From the NCBI RefSeq assembly GCF_005222835.1, contig NZ_STGA01000044.1, positions 247,274 to 311,273 on the forward strand: a DNA stretch of 64,000 nt. The letters are read 5' to 3'. A program made the position numbers and the translations under genes. The first letter of the stretch is position 1; each line of letters opens with the position of its first letter. The DNA comes from Rhizobium sp. FKY42 (GTDB lineage: Bacteria > Pseudomonadota > Alphaproteobacteria > Rhizobiales > Rhizobiaceae). Of the stretch, positions 52,683 to 61,510 are shown one piece after another. The notes under the pieces are model-generated. The model was not told where the DNA came from. It made no database searches and saw only the letters and a list, made by a program, of their open reading frames with translations.

Positions 52683-53972
52683 ATGACCGACAAGACGAAC
52701 AAGCCTTCGGGCCTTACACGCCGCAGCCTGTTGAAGACTGCATCTGCCGCAGCTGGCCTTGCCGCCGGTTCCGGCGCTATTACCGGCTTTCCCACCATCT
52801 GGGCGCAGTCGAAGATCACACTTCGCCAGTTCGGCACCGGCGTTTCCAACATCAATGCCATAGCAGAGCAGTGCAAGAAGGATCTCGGCATCACGCTGGA
52901 AATGACGGCAACCGATTCTGACGCCGCCGCCCAGCGCGCCGTGACCCAGCCGAATTCCTACGATATCGCCGATATCGAATACTGGATCCTGAAGAAGGTC
53001 TATCCGGCAGGTGTCATCCAGCCCATGGATGTCAAGAAACTGAAATACTATGACAAGGTCGTTCCGCTGTTCAAGAACGGCAAACTGAAGCCGGATAGCG
53101 TGATTGCGCAGGGCACCGCCCCGCACACGGTCGGTTATGTTGAAAAGCCCGGCACCAAGACTTTCGCCAAGAGCGAAACCGAGTGGTTCACCATGATGCC
53201 GACGATCTACAATGCCGATACACTGGGCATTCGTCCGGATCTCGTCGGCCGCGAAATCACCACCTGGGCGGATATTCTCGATCCGGCCTTCAAGGGCAAG
53301 ACCTCCATCCTCAACATACCCTCCATCGGCATCATGGATGCGGCGATGATCATGGAAGCCTCCGGCAAGATCAAATATGCCGACAAGGGCAACATGACCA
53401 AGGAAGAAATCGACAAGACGATCGAGTTCCTGATTGGCCTCAAGAAACAGGGCCAGTTCCGCGCCTTCTGGAAGAGCTTCGATGAATCTGTGAACCTGAT
53501 GGCGTCCGGCGAAGTGGTCATCCAGTCCATGTGGTCGCCTGCTGTTGCCGCCGTTCGTTCCAAGGGCATTGCCTGCAAATATCAGCCGCTGAAGGAAGGC
53601 TACCGCTCGTGGGGCGGCGGCCTGGGACTTGCTGCCCACCTCAAGGGGGCACAGCTCGACGCGGCTTATGAATACATCAACTGGTACACATCCGGCTGGG
53701 TGGGCGGCTATCTCAACCGTCAGGGCTACTATTCCGCCTGCATGGATACGGCCAAGAAGTTCATGACCGAAGACGAGTGGGGCTACTGGATCGAAGGCAA
53801 GGCTGCCAAGGGAGAGATCCTCTCGCCGGAAGGCAAGGTCATGGAAAAGGCTGGCGCCGTGCGCGATGGCGGCTCCTTCGAAGACCGCATGGGCAAGGTC
53901 GCCTGCTGGAACTCCGTCATGGACGAAGACCGCTACATGGTTCGCCGCTGGAACGAATTCATCGCGGCGTAA
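52683..53972 (+). CDS. ABC transporter substrate-binding protein with Tat signal (PotD type)
   Basis: 429 residues. The ATG at 52683 is chosen because an upstream ATG (52678) is closed after one codon. The N-terminus carries a Tat signal (LTRRSLLKTASAAAGLAAGS), so the protein is exported folded, possibly with a cofactor. The type-II binding fold includes SYDIADIEYWILKKVYPAGV, WADILDPAFKGKTSILNIPS and VIQSMWSPAVAAVRSKG. It is larger than PotD and fits the extended PotD-like class for amino acid or ring compounds. Confidence 0.92.
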   Translation: MTDKTNKPSGLTRRSLLKTASAAAGLAAGSGAITGFPTIWAQSKITLRQFGTGVSNINAIAEQCKKDLGITLEMTATDSDAAAQRAVTQPNSYDIADIEYWILKKVYPAGVIQPMDVKKLKYYDKVVPLFKNGKLKPDSVIAQGTAPHTVGYVEKPGTKTFAKSETEWFTMMPTIYNADTLGIRPDLVGREITTWADILDPAFKGKTSILNIPSIGIMDAAMIMEASGKIKYADKGNMTKEEIDKTIEFLIGLKKQGQFRAFWKSFDESVNLMASGEVVIQSMWSPAVAAVRSKGIACKYQPLKEGYRSWGGGLGLAAHLKGAQLDAAYEYINWYTSGWVGGYLNRQGYYSACMDTAKKFMTEDEWGYWIEGKAAKGEILSPEGKVMEKAGAVRDGGSFEDRMGKVACWNSVMDEDRYMVRRWNEFIAA

Positions 53973-53987
53973 ATCTCATGCGAAACC

Positions 53988-54011
53988 GCCTTTCCCCTCT
54001 TGGGGAAAGGC
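53988..54011 (+). other. Intercistronic hairpin after the second binding-protein gene
   Basis: GCCTTTCCCC (53988-53997) pairs perfectly with GGGGAAAGGC (54002-54011) around loop TCTT. No T-tract. Same position and likely role as the hairpin after the first binding-protein gene (27253-27277). Confidence 0.75.
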
Positions 54012-54041
54012 ATTCAGCCCGACGAGCAGCAAGAGGACCGA

Positions 54042-54947
54042 ATGGCAACAGTACGTTTCATAGGTGTTGGAGAGCCGAAGCCGAAGCGGAACATCCGTAT
54101 TTCGCCGAAGCTTGCCGCCTATCTGCAGGCCGCGCCGCTCACGCTCATTCTCGGCGTCTTCCTTGCGCTTCCGCTTCTGATGATCCTCGTCGTCAGCTTC
54201 TGGGATTATGACTTCGCCCAGATGTACCCGGATTTTCTCACCATGAACTATGTGGAGACGCTTGGTTCCTGGGTGACCTGGAAGACCTATCTCAACACAT
54301 TGAAATTCGCGGTGCTGGTCTGGGCCATCACGCTGTTCATCGGCTTCTGGGTCGCCTACTTCCTGGCATTCCACATCAGAACCATGGCCATGCAGATGGT
54401 GCTGTTTCTGGTCTGCACGGTGCCGTTTCTCACCTCGAACATCATCCGCATGATTTCCTGGATCCCGGTTCTGGGGCGAAACGGGTTGATCAATTCTGGC
54501 CTCGTCAATTCCGGCCTCGTGTCCGAACCAGTCGAATGGCTGCTCTATTCGGATTTCGCCGTGGTGCTGGCCATGGTGCATCTCTACACACTCTTCATGG
54601 TGACGCCGATTTTCAATACGCTGATGCGTATCGATAAATCGCTGGTGGAAGCCGCCCGCGATGCAGGCGCCACGAGTTGGCAGGTCCTGACGAATGTCAT
54701 CATACCCTTGGCCAAACCCGGCATGGCCATCGGCACCATTTTCGTGGTCACGCTTGTGATGGCGGATTTCTCCACCGTGCAGGTCATGTCCGGCGGGCAA
54801 AGCGCATCCGTCGCGCTGATGATGAAGAACCAGATGTCGCTACTGCAATATCCGGCGGCTGCGGCCAATGCCGTTGTGCTTCTGATCCTCGTTCTTTCCA
54901 TGGTCGCAGGCATTCTGCGCATCGTCGATATTCGCAAGGAGCTTTGA
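54042..54947 (+). CDS. ABC transporter permease 1 (PotB type)
   Basis: 301 residues from ATG 54042 (AGAGGA upstream; frame opens at 54000). Six helices with the BPD_transp_1 coupling loop (VEAARDAGATSWQVLTNVII, with EAA at its start). A basic N-terminal tail (KPKRNIRISPKLAAYLQA) precedes helix 1. Pairs with the next permease 1 bp after its stop. Confidence 0.94.
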   Translation: MATVRFIGVGEPKPKRNIRISPKLAAYLQAAPLTLILGVFLALPLLMILVVSFWDYDFAQMYPDFLTMNYVETLGSWVTWKTYLNTLKFAVLVWAITLFIGFWVAYFLAFHIRTMAMQMVLFLVCTVPFLTSNIIRMISWIPVLGRNGLINSGLVNSGLVSEPVEWLLYSDFAVVLAMVHLYTLFMVTPIFNTLMRIDKSLVEAARDAGATSWQVLTNVIIPLAKPGMAIGTIFVVTLVMADFSTVQVMSGGQSASVALMMKNQMSLLQYPAAAANAVVLLILVLSMVAGILRIVDIRKEL

Positions 54948-54948
54948 G

Positions 54949-55767
54949 ATGTACGCAGATAAACGCTCCCGCGAATTCTACATCCTCGCCTTCTTCTTCG
55001 CGATTTTCGTCCTGTTTCTCTATGGGCCGCTGTCGGCCATCGTCATCCTCTCGTTTCAGGGCGAAAACGGCGGGCTTACCTTTCCGTTGAACGGGGTCTC
55101 GCTGCACTGGTTCGCCAACTTGCTGGAAACCCAGGCGGTGGGCGATTTCGGCGGCTCCTTCCGGCGCTCTTTGACGCTTGGCCTCATGGTCATGGCCGTC
55201 ACAGTTTTGGTGTCGCTTCTGGCGGGCCTTGCCTTTCGCCGCAAGTTCATCGGCGCAACGGCGCTCTTCTATCTCTCCATCGCCAGCCTCGTGGTCCCAT
55301 CGATCATCATCTCGCTCGGGATCGGCGTCATGTTCCAGCAGGCAGGCGTACAGCCAGCATGGTTCTCCTCGGCCTTCGGCGCGCACCTGACCTGGACCCT
55401 GCCATTCGGCGTGCTGATCATGTTTGCCGTGTTCAATCGTTTCTCACCCTCCTATGAGGAAGCGGCGCGCGATCTCGGTGCAACCGCCTGGCAGACATTC
55501 CGCTACGTGGTGCTGCCGATGATTGCTCCATCGCTGGTCGGCGTCGGCCTGTTCGGCTTCACGCTTTCCTATGACGAGTTCGCGCGGACTCTGATGACGT
55601 CAGGCACCTACAACACGCTACCGCTGGAGATCTATGGCATGACGACCAACGTCACCACACCGGTGCTCTATGCGCTCGGCACCGTGACCACCGTCTTTTC
55701 TTTCCTTGTGATTGCCGGAACGCTCGGTCTGATCGCTGTTCTCAACCGCAGCAGGACACCCGGCTGA
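54949..55767 (+). CDS. ABC transporter permease 2 (PotC type)
   Basis: 272 residues, six helices, coupling loop EEAARDLGATAWQTFRYVVL. The start follows GGAG within the stop of permease 1. Its stop overlaps the racemase ATG (TGATG), so enzyme and transporter are made together. Confidence 0.94.
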   Translation: MYADKRSREFYILAFFFAIFVLFLYGPLSAIVILSFQGENGGLTFPLNGVSLHWFANLLETQAVGDFGGSFRRSLTLGLMVMAVTVLVSLLAGLAFRRKFIGATALFYLSIASLVVPSIIISLGIGVMFQQAGVQPAWFSSAFGAHLTWTLPFGVLIMFAVFNRFSPSYEEAARDLGATAWQTFRYVVLPMIAPSLVGVGLFGFTLSYDEFARTLMTSGTYNTLPLEIYGMTTNVTTPVLYALGTVTTVFSFLVIAGTLGLIAVLNRSRTPG

Positions 55768-56510
55768 TGAAGATCCTGCTCGTCAATCCAAACACCACCG
55801 CCAGCATGACCGCAACGGCGGCGCATGCCGCGAGGCTGGTTGCAGCCCACGGCACCGACGTCGTAGCCGTCACATCGTCCATGGGGCCGGTATCGATCGA
55901 AGGCTATTACGACGAAGCCTTTGCCGTTCCCGGCCTGCTTCTTGAAATCGCAGCCGGGGAGAAGGCGGGCGCGCAAGCGGCCATCATCGCCTGTTTCGAC
56001 GATACGGGGCTGGATGCTGCCCGCGCGATGGCCAACATTCCCGTCATCGGCCTATGCGAGGCGGCACTCTGTGCTGCCTCCTTCATTGCCCAAAGGATCA
56101 CCATCGTTACGACAATGGAGCGCTCGCGGCTACCACTCGAACGCCTTGTCTATCGCTACGGCATGTCGGGACGCACAAAGGTGCGGGCAGCCGATATTCC
56201 GGTGCTTTCCCTTGAAGATCCCTCCTCCAATGCCCGCGCCAGACTGTGCCAGCAGATGGAGCTGGCCTTGAGAGAGGACCGAGCCGAAGCCATCGTTCTG
56301 GGTTGCGCAGGCATGGCGGACCTGACAGCGGATCTGCGCAAGGAATTTGGCGTTCCCGTGATTGACGGCGTGGCCGCAGCCGTGAAGCAGGCGGAATGTC
56401 TTGTTGCGCTTGGCCTCACCACATCGAAGGTCGGCGCCTATGCTTCACCAATCCACAAACCCTATCTCGGCGCACTCACCCCCTTTTCACCGGAAGTGAT
56501 CATGGCATGA
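55767..56510 (+). CDS. Hydantoin/allantoin racemase-type Asp/Glu racemase
   Basis: 247 residues of the Asp/Glu/hydantoin racemase family. The two catalytic cysteines are visible: C76 in AIIACFDDTGLDAAR and C180 in IVLGCAGMADL. The opening KILLVNPNTTASMT is typical of hydantoin racemases (HyuE) rather than glutamate racemases. It would invert the ring carbon of a hydantoin or allantoin taken up by the neighbouring importer. No hydantoinase or allantoinase is in the operon within the window. Confidence 0.9.
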   Translation: MKILLVNPNTTASMTATAAHAARLVAAHGTDVVAVTSSMGPVSIEGYYDEAFAVPGLLLEIAAGEKAGAQAAIIACFDDTGLDAARAMANIPVIGLCEAALCAASFIAQRITIVTTMERSRLPLERLVYRYGMSGRTKVRAADIPVLSLEDPSSNARARLCQQMELALREDRAEAIVLGCAGMADLTADLRKEFGVPVIDGVAAAVKQAECLVALGLTTSKVGAYASPIHKPYLGALTPFSPEVIMA

Positions 56511-57346
56511 GCGAGCCGCACATTCGCAATCTAAACCTTTCCGACCTGAAAGACCTGTTGGACTGGGCAAAGGCAGAAGGTTGGAACCCAGGCCTTGATG
56601 ATGCCGAGCCCTTGTTCGCCGCCGACCCGGATGGGTTCTTCGGCTGTTTCGTTGGAGGAAAGCTTGCCTCGGCGATCTCTGCCGTGCGCTATGGCGAAAC
56701 ATTCGGCTTTATCGGCCTCTACATAAGTCATCCGGAATTGCGCGGGAAAGGTTTCGGCCGACGCGTATGGGATCACGGCATGGCCTATCTCGAGGGCCGG
56801 ACGGTGGGACTGGACGGCGTGCCGCAGCAGCAAGCCAATTATGCCCGAATGGGATTCAGCCCTTGTTACAAAACTGTGCGCTGGAGCGGATCTTTCAATG
56901 AGAATACAATCGTCTCGCCAAAGGTAATCGCTCTTGATCCGTCAGCCTTCACAGAGATTGCGCAATTCGACAGACGAGCCTTTCCTGCTGAGCGAACCGC
57001 ATTCCTACGTGCATGGATCGACCCACCGCGCCACGCACTTGGGCTTATGCAAAATGGCAGGTTGACCGGCTATGGGGTGCTGCGTTCCTGCCATCAGGGC
57101 TTCAAGATCGGACCGCTTTTTGCCGGGACGGATCAAGGAGCATTCGAACTCTTCAGCGCACTCTGCCAACTTGCTGGGAGGGAGACGATCCATATCGACG
57201 TCCCGGAAGACCAAGGGGTATTTGGTGAATACCTCCAGGGCCTCGGCTTCACGCAAGGCTTTACCACGGCAAGAATGTATAGAGGCGCCCCTCCCCGCCT
57301 GGAAGAACGCCTCATTTTCGGTGTCACCACGCTGGAACTGGGCTGA
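56507..57346 (+). CDS. GNAT-family acetyltransferase, two-domain type
   Basis: 279 residues from ATG 56507, overlapping the racemase stop (ATGA). N-terminal GNAT domain with the acetyl-CoA loop HPELRGKGFGRRVWDHGMAY; C-terminal half (PRHALGLMQNGRLTGYGVLR, KIGPLFAGTDQGAFELFSAL) is the extra acetyltransferase-like domain seen in Acetyltransf_18 proteins. The overlap suggests cotranscription with the transporter/racemase operon. It may acetylate or protect an amine product. Substrate unknown. Confidence 0.9.
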   Translation: MSEPHIRNLNLSDLKDLLDWAKAEGWNPGLDDAEPLFAADPDGFFGCFVGGKLASAISAVRYGETFGFIGLYISHPELRGKGFGRRVWDHGMAYLEGRTVGLDGVPQQQANYARMGFSPCYKTVRWSGSFNENTIVSPKVIALDPSAFTEIAQFDRRAFPAERTAFLRAWIDPPRHALGLMQNGRLTGYGVLRSCHQGFKIGPLFAGTDQGAFELFSALCQLAGRETIHIDVPEDQGVFGEYLQGLGFTQGFTTARMYRGAPPRLEERLIFGVTTLELG

Positions 57347-58177
57347 TCAGCGAGCGATCAGAACAGGAACCGGGGATTCCTCCAGCATGGACTGCGTTAC
57401 GCCACCGAAAACACGCTCACGCAGCCTTGAATGACCATAGGCGCCCATGACGATCAGATCGGCACCGACCTCAACCGCGTGACTGTTGAGAACGTCCTGC
57501 ACGCGGCGCCCGCCGCTTGGCAACTGATCCACCACCACATTCACACCATGGCGTGCGAGATAAGCCGCCATGTCGGCACCCGGCTCTCCGCCATTGGCGA
57601 GATAGGTTGCATCCGGATCGACGACGGCAAGATGAACCGCCTCTGCATGCCGCAGGAGCTCCATAGCTTCGCGCGCCGCACGGCCCGCTTCCGGTCTCGA
57701 ATTCCAGGCAAGCAGCACTTTGCGAACCTTGGCGGCAGGCTTGTCTGTCGCCGACGTCAAGAGCAGCGGACGCTGCGCTTCGAAGACAGCACCATCCACG
57801 ACAGCCGACAGAAGGGCCGAATTGGCACGTGTTTTTTCACCGAGCAGCACGAGGTCGGCGTAAAGAGCATGTCGATAGATAACATCCGCCGCAAAAGGAC
57901 GCTCGGTATAGAAGTGCTCGATATCGTAGGGAATATTGGCAACTGTAAGCGATGCCTTCGCCCGCTCGGTAGTCGACTGCAGCGCCTTCATGTCTTCGAC
58001 GCGCTGATCGAGCCACACCGTCCCGACCGGGTAGTCGCTAAGCGTGGGCGTGATGGCGATGTCCATCACGAGAACCGTAAGATGGGCGTCCATTTGCAGC
58101 GCTAGCTCGATCGCCTTTGCGAGATCCGTTTCCTGGTCGCGATTTCCAATGACGGAAAGAATGGTCTTGAACGACAT
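57347..58177 (-). CDS. Universal stress protein (tandem UspA)
   Basis: 276 residues from ATG 58177 (frame opens at 58231). Two UspA-like halves: MSFKTILSVIGNRDQETDLA at the start, a long helical linker, and a second half with KVRKVLLAWNSRPEAGRAAR and GADLIVMGAYGHSRLRERVF, then GVTQSMLEESPVPVLI; G-x2-G-x9-G-S/T-like ATP loop is in the second half. A perfect FNR/FixK box at 58277-58290 is 100 bp upstream, so low oxygen is the likely signal. Its stop abuts that of the convergent GNAT gene. Confidence 0.92.
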   Translation of the reverse strand: MSFKTILSVIGNRDQETDLAKAIELALQMDAHLTVLVMDIAITPTLSDYPVGTVWLDQRVEDMKALQSTTERAKASLTVANIPYDIEHFYTERPFAADVIYRHALYADLVLLGEKTRANSALLSAVVDGAVFEAQRPLLLTSATDKPAAKVRKVLLAWNSRPEAGRAAREAMELLRHAEAVHLAVVDPDATYLANGGEPGADMAAYLARHGVNVVVDQLPSGGRRVQDVLNSHAVEVGADLIVMGAYGHSRLRERVFGGVTQSMLEESPVPVLIAR

Positions 58178-58539
58178 GACATGCTCCCTTGCTAGGCCGG
58201 GACCGGAGAGGCACGAGGCGTGCCACAACATCTCCCAGCTGATGAGCGTAGCTTACACTCGCCGGATTGTGACGAATTGATCTTCATCAAGTGAAGCTGA
58301 GCAACAGTCCGAATAGGAAATTTCGCGGGCTGCCGGGAACCATTTGGCCGCTCCTGCGTCTTGAGGTTCACGCTCCCGTCACGAGCAGGCCATATTTTTA
58401 CTTGGCCAGAAAAAATTTAGGAACTACTTATGTGACGCCGCGTGACGGTCTGTTACCGGCGCCGCATCCTTTAGGACTGAGACAAGGGCTATTGTGCCCG
58501 ATTTGCCGAGCGAACATCGGCACTACCGAAGGAGTATTC
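58178..58539. promoter_or_regulatory. Divergent control region of usp and the XRE gene
   Basis: 362 bp. It holds the FNR/FixK box (58277-58290). Nearer the XRE gene, GGAAC at about 58420 followed after 16 bp by CGTG resembles a general-stress EcfG promoter (GGAAC-N16/17-CGTT) with one mismatch. No gene with a ribosome site was found. Confidence 0.45.
58277..58290 (-). promoter_or_regulatory. FNR/FixK box upstream of the usp gene
   Basis: TTGAT-CTTC-ATCAA, a perfect match to the anaerobic FNR/FnrN/FixK consensus, centred about 106 bp upstream of the usp start codon. FnrN and FixK control microaerobic genes in rhizobia, including universal stress protein genes. Confidence 0.8.
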
Positions 58540-58761
58540 ATGACGATCTCTCACAGCAATTTCGATGATAACCGCGCAATTTCCATTGCCGAAACCATCG
58601 CCACGGCACGTCGCACAGCAGGTTACAGCCTCGAAGATCTGGCAATTGCCACCGGTTTGACGGTTGCCGAACTGGAGGCTCTGGAGAACGGGACCGATAC
58701 CGACTCAACCCGATTGAAACGCGTGGCAGTGGCGCTGCGTTTGGCAGACACTCTAGGATAA
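58540..58761 (+). CDS. Small XRE-family helix-turn-helix protein
   Basis: 73 residues from ATG 58540 with GGAG 5 nt upstream; the frame is open from 58291 but without a ribosome site. HTH_3 motif: TIATARRTAGYSLEDLAIAT, then GLTVAELEALENGTDTDSTR and KRVAVALRLADT. A single-domain DNA-binding protein of unknown target. It stands at the edge of the AT-rich segment before the two unusual genes. Confidence 0.82.
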   Translation: MTISHSNFDDNRAISIAETIATARRTAGYSLEDLAIATGLTVAELEALENGTDTDSTRLKRVAVALRLADTLG

Positions 58762-59183
58762 GAGATTAGCCTAAAATAGCAGGCGACGTTATGGGATCAC
58801 GAAATTGTGATCTCCTTCTCTGACAAAAACACAGGCACACGCATTAGGCGCCCTTTTGCGACAGTTCGTTATATTTGCTAACGAGAATTATAAAGCGCAG
58901 ATGGCGCCTTACTCATCGTTGTATTATTATACGACAGGTATGATTTTGACGACTCTAATATAACGCTTAATTGCAATGCCGAAGCCTAAGCGTGCAATTG
59001 ATTGTAACATTTACAATTTTACCTAAATTTGTATAAAATTTGCATGTTGATTGCGACATTGTTGTTCCCTAAGCGACCCGTGACTGCAGTCAGGCGCGCA
59101 TTAGTCATACTTACTATTCCAGAGAATACTAATGCAAAACCTGCCTGTTCCAACAATCCGGGTCCATAGAGGCAGTAGCAACG
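58762..59183. other. AT-rich intergenic segment
   Basis: 422 bp with clearly lower GC than the window, containing TATTATTATA- and TTTGTATAAAATTTG-like runs and a GACTC (GANTC) site near 58953. No ribosome-site-plus-ORF combination, tRNA or terminator was found. It may carry the promoter of the GDPD-like gene. Confidence 0.45.
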
Positions 59184-61118
59184 ATGAAAACAACGCGAAG
59201 ACTGACTGTCGACAGCGACAATCATGAAATTTTCCAACTCTCCGGTGGGCAGAACGGCAAGCCAGGAGATCGCTCAACGGGCTCCGGGCGTCCGCAGCCG
59301 GGAGGCAGCGGAAGATCAAGCGGTTCTGGAAGTTCTGGCTCTGGCAGCTCGGGCTCTGGCAGCTCGGGTTCGGGCAGCTCGGGTTCGGGCAGTTCGGGTT
59401 CGGGCAGTTCGGGCACAAATGGCTCAGGCTCCATAAAATTAGACTTGAACGGCTCTGGAACCGGCAGCACCACCACGTTCCGCAAAATTGCCCCAACTGG
59501 CTCAAGCAGCCCCGTCATTGTCAGCAAACTGGCAGATGACGGTAAGGCGGATGGGCAAGGCAAAGCTGGCGGAAAAGCCGGCGAAACCAACGGCAAATTT
59601 ACCCCCATCGTCAATTTTACGGGTGACCCGCCAATCGACGAAGCATCGAGCAAGTCCGTATCAAAATGGCTGGCAGGGGGTGGAAAATCCGAATGGCCAG
59701 CAAGTTACGGCCTGCCACCAAAGGCCGTGGATCGCCTTACCCAGATTGCCGGTGAGCGTGGTTACGGCAAGAACCTGTTCATGACACCCTCCGAGGCGGC
59801 GACCCTGACGAACGGACCAAACCCCATGCGCAAGCAGGTGGTTGCACACCGGGGCCTCTTCGACAACTCGAAAGGCATCATCGAAAACTCCATCAATGCA
59901 GCGGAAAACGCACGCACGCACAACTTCCGTGGCATCGAACTGGATCTGCGATCCTCCAAGGATGGCGTCGCCTTCCTCATGCACGATGAAACGATTGGCC
60001 GTGTGACCAACGATGCGCGCAACCGCAACATTGCTGATGTCGACAGCAAGGAGTTTGCGAATATGCCGTTGAGCATCTGGAATCCGGTCACGAACGAACG
60101 GACGCCCGCCGTCACGCGCGACGGCAAACAGCAATATCCGGAAACACTGCAAAGCGTGATCAACTATGTCCGCAAGACCAAGGCGGATACAAAGGATCCG
60201 GATGCCGTCAACATCATGCTGGATCCGAAGGATGAAAAGTCGTCACTGATCGCCGTGGAAATGCTTTCGCGTCCAGAGAATGCGGATGTCCGCGGTAATA
60301 TCGGCATCAAGATCTACGCGAAGTATATGCCGGACTCCAACTTCGAGCAGGAGGAACTGCGCGGCAGCCCGTCACCACTGCTCACCCGGCTGCGAGCATC
60401 AAGCGAAGCAATCGCGAAAAGCAGCACGCCTTACAACAATCTCAAACTCATACCCGTTCTCTCCAACCTGTCAGAGATCGCCAACAGCGTTTCATCCGAA
60501 TCCATATCAACACAAGGTGCAAACTGGCTCAATGGCGTCAGAACCCTGGGCGACGTCCCAATGGTGGAAGTGCTGCGTCTCAAGGGTGCCCCCAACCTTG
60601 GCGAAATGACAGATACCGTCAACAAGTTCCGCGCAATGGATGGCAACGCCAAGGTCCCGATCACTGAATCGAACATTTCGGAAGCCATTTCGGTCAATGG
60701 AAAGCCCTTTTACTACTCGCATCAGGGCACGATCATTGATCTGCCGAATCGTCCGGATATGGATCAGCGCCGCACCTTCGGTGCGCTGCAGCCCTATTCG
60801 CAGATCATCACCTCCGACAATCCATTCATCGAAATGCTGGCGGAACCATCGCCTCTGAAGGATGTGGATGGGGCGTTCAGTGGCATGAACCTGAACAAGC
60901 TGGCGCATGACAGCAGCAATCCCGCCTCGGCACTGGGAGCCCCGCCGGACTTCCTCGGCAAGCCGAGCTGGTCGAACAATGGCGATCACCGCCGCCGCCT
61001 TGTCGACGACGTGAGCACCAGCCCATACACCCCACCAACGTCCGGTGCAGGCAGCCGGGGATCGTCAGCTGCAAGCAACGGCTCAACATCAGGAGCAGGC
61101 GGCGGGCAAGACGACTAA
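59184..61118 (+). CDS. Large GDPD-domain protein with Gly/Ser repeat, possible effector
   Basis: 644 residues, no signal peptide, weak ribosome site (AGGCAG). Residues ~1-85 are Gly/Ser rich with six GSGSS units (encoded at 59322-59411). A glycerophosphodiester phosphodiesterase domain starts at H222-R223-G224; E252-x-D254 and H267 complete the catalytic set (VVAHRG, GIELDLRSS, LMHDETIGR). The rest of the barrel is interrupted by insertions up to ~540; the tail is Ser/Gly/Pro rich (SAASNGSTSGAGGG). Absence of a signal and the low-complexity N-terminus suggest secretion by a type III, IV or VI system or surface display. The homologue class was not recognised. Confidence 0.75.
   Translation: MKTTRRLTVDSDNHEIFQLSGGQNGKPGDRSTGSGRPQPGGSGRSSGSGSSGSGSSGSGSSGSGSSGSGSSGSGSSGTNGSGSIKLDLNGSGTGSTTTFRKIAPTGSSSPVIVSKLADDGKADGQGKAGGKAGETNGKFTPIVNFTGDPPIDEASSKSVSKWLAGGGKSEWPASYGLPPKAVDRLTQIAGERGYGKNLFMTPSEAATLTNGPNPMRKQVVAHRGLFDNSKGIIENSINAAENARTHNFRGIELDLRSSKDGVAFLMHDETIGRVTNDARNRNIADVDSKEFANMPLSIWNPVTNERTPAVTRDGKQQYPETLQSVINYVRKTKADTKDPDAVNIMLDPKDEKSSLIAVEMLSRPENADVRGNIGIKIYAKYMPDSNFEQEELRGSPSPLLTRLRASSEAIAKSSTPYNNLKLIPVLSNLSEIANSVSSESISTQGANWLNGVRTLGDVPMVEVLRLKGAPNLGEMTDTVNKFRAMDGNAKVPITESNISEAISVNGKPFYYSHQGTIIDLPNRPDMDQRRTFGALQPYSQIITSDNPFIEMLAEPSPLKDVDGAFSGMNLNKLAHDSSNPASALGAPPDFLGKPSWSNNGDHRRRLVDDVSTSPYTPPTSGAGSRGSSAASNGSTSGAGGGQDD
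59322..59411 (+). repeat. 15-bp tandem minisatellite inside the GDPD-like gene
   Basis: Six consecutive 15-bp units encoding G-S-G-S-S, at 59322, 59337, 59352, 59367, 59382 and 59397. Units 2-3 and 5-6 are identical pairs. Length variation would stay in frame. Confidence 0.9.
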
Positions 61119-61510
61119 AGCGAAGTTCGGCGGAACTGGCTCTGTTCAGTAATCCAATCCGGTCGATTCACGAGGAGAAGGGATTGGGCGTTGCTATCTA
61201 TACGCCTGATCCCTTCTATATAACGGGAAGGCCTTGAGCCGCATCCCGGTCAACTGAAGGCTACGCTACCGGCCATGACAGTTTCAGACCCCGCCGAACC
61301 CCGTGCAGCAACAGCCTGTCTGGAATGCTCCTGTTGCGGATCAGGGGGAGCGACCTTGCCAGCCCAAATGTTTAATGAACATGGTTGATTTTCTGATAAA
61401 ATTACCTCAAGGTTGAAAAATACAGGCCTGAAGCGTTTTTATATCCCGGAAAAAATCTCAGTGCGCTCATGTCGATGTCCATGAGTTCACTCCTTCGGAG
61501 GTAAAACTCC
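61119..61510. other. Gap between the GDPD-like gene and the unknown 380-residue gene
   Basis: 392 bp with a two-part hairpin (61176-61217) soon after the GDPD gene and a leader-like segment with inverted repeat and short frame (61466-61511) before the next gene. AT-rich around 61370-61450. No other gene seen. Confidence 0.5.
61176..61217 (+). terminator. Two-part hairpin after the GDPD-like gene
   Basis: AGAAGGGAT (61176-61184) with ATCCCTTCT (61209-61217), and inside it GGCGT (61187-61191) with ACGCC (61202-61206); the internal loop is TG on both sides. No T-tract follows, so it may be a terminator, an mRNA end or a mobile palindrome. Confidence 0.55.

Noticed and set aside
58291-58539. N-terminal extension of the XRE protein
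   Set aside because: The frame is open, but there is no ribosome site, composition is unlike a domain, and a GGAG-ATG start exists at 58540.
59100-61510. tts box (type III secretion regulatory motif) before the effector-like genes
   Set aside because: No stretch matching the rhizobial tts-box consensus was seen upstream of either gene.
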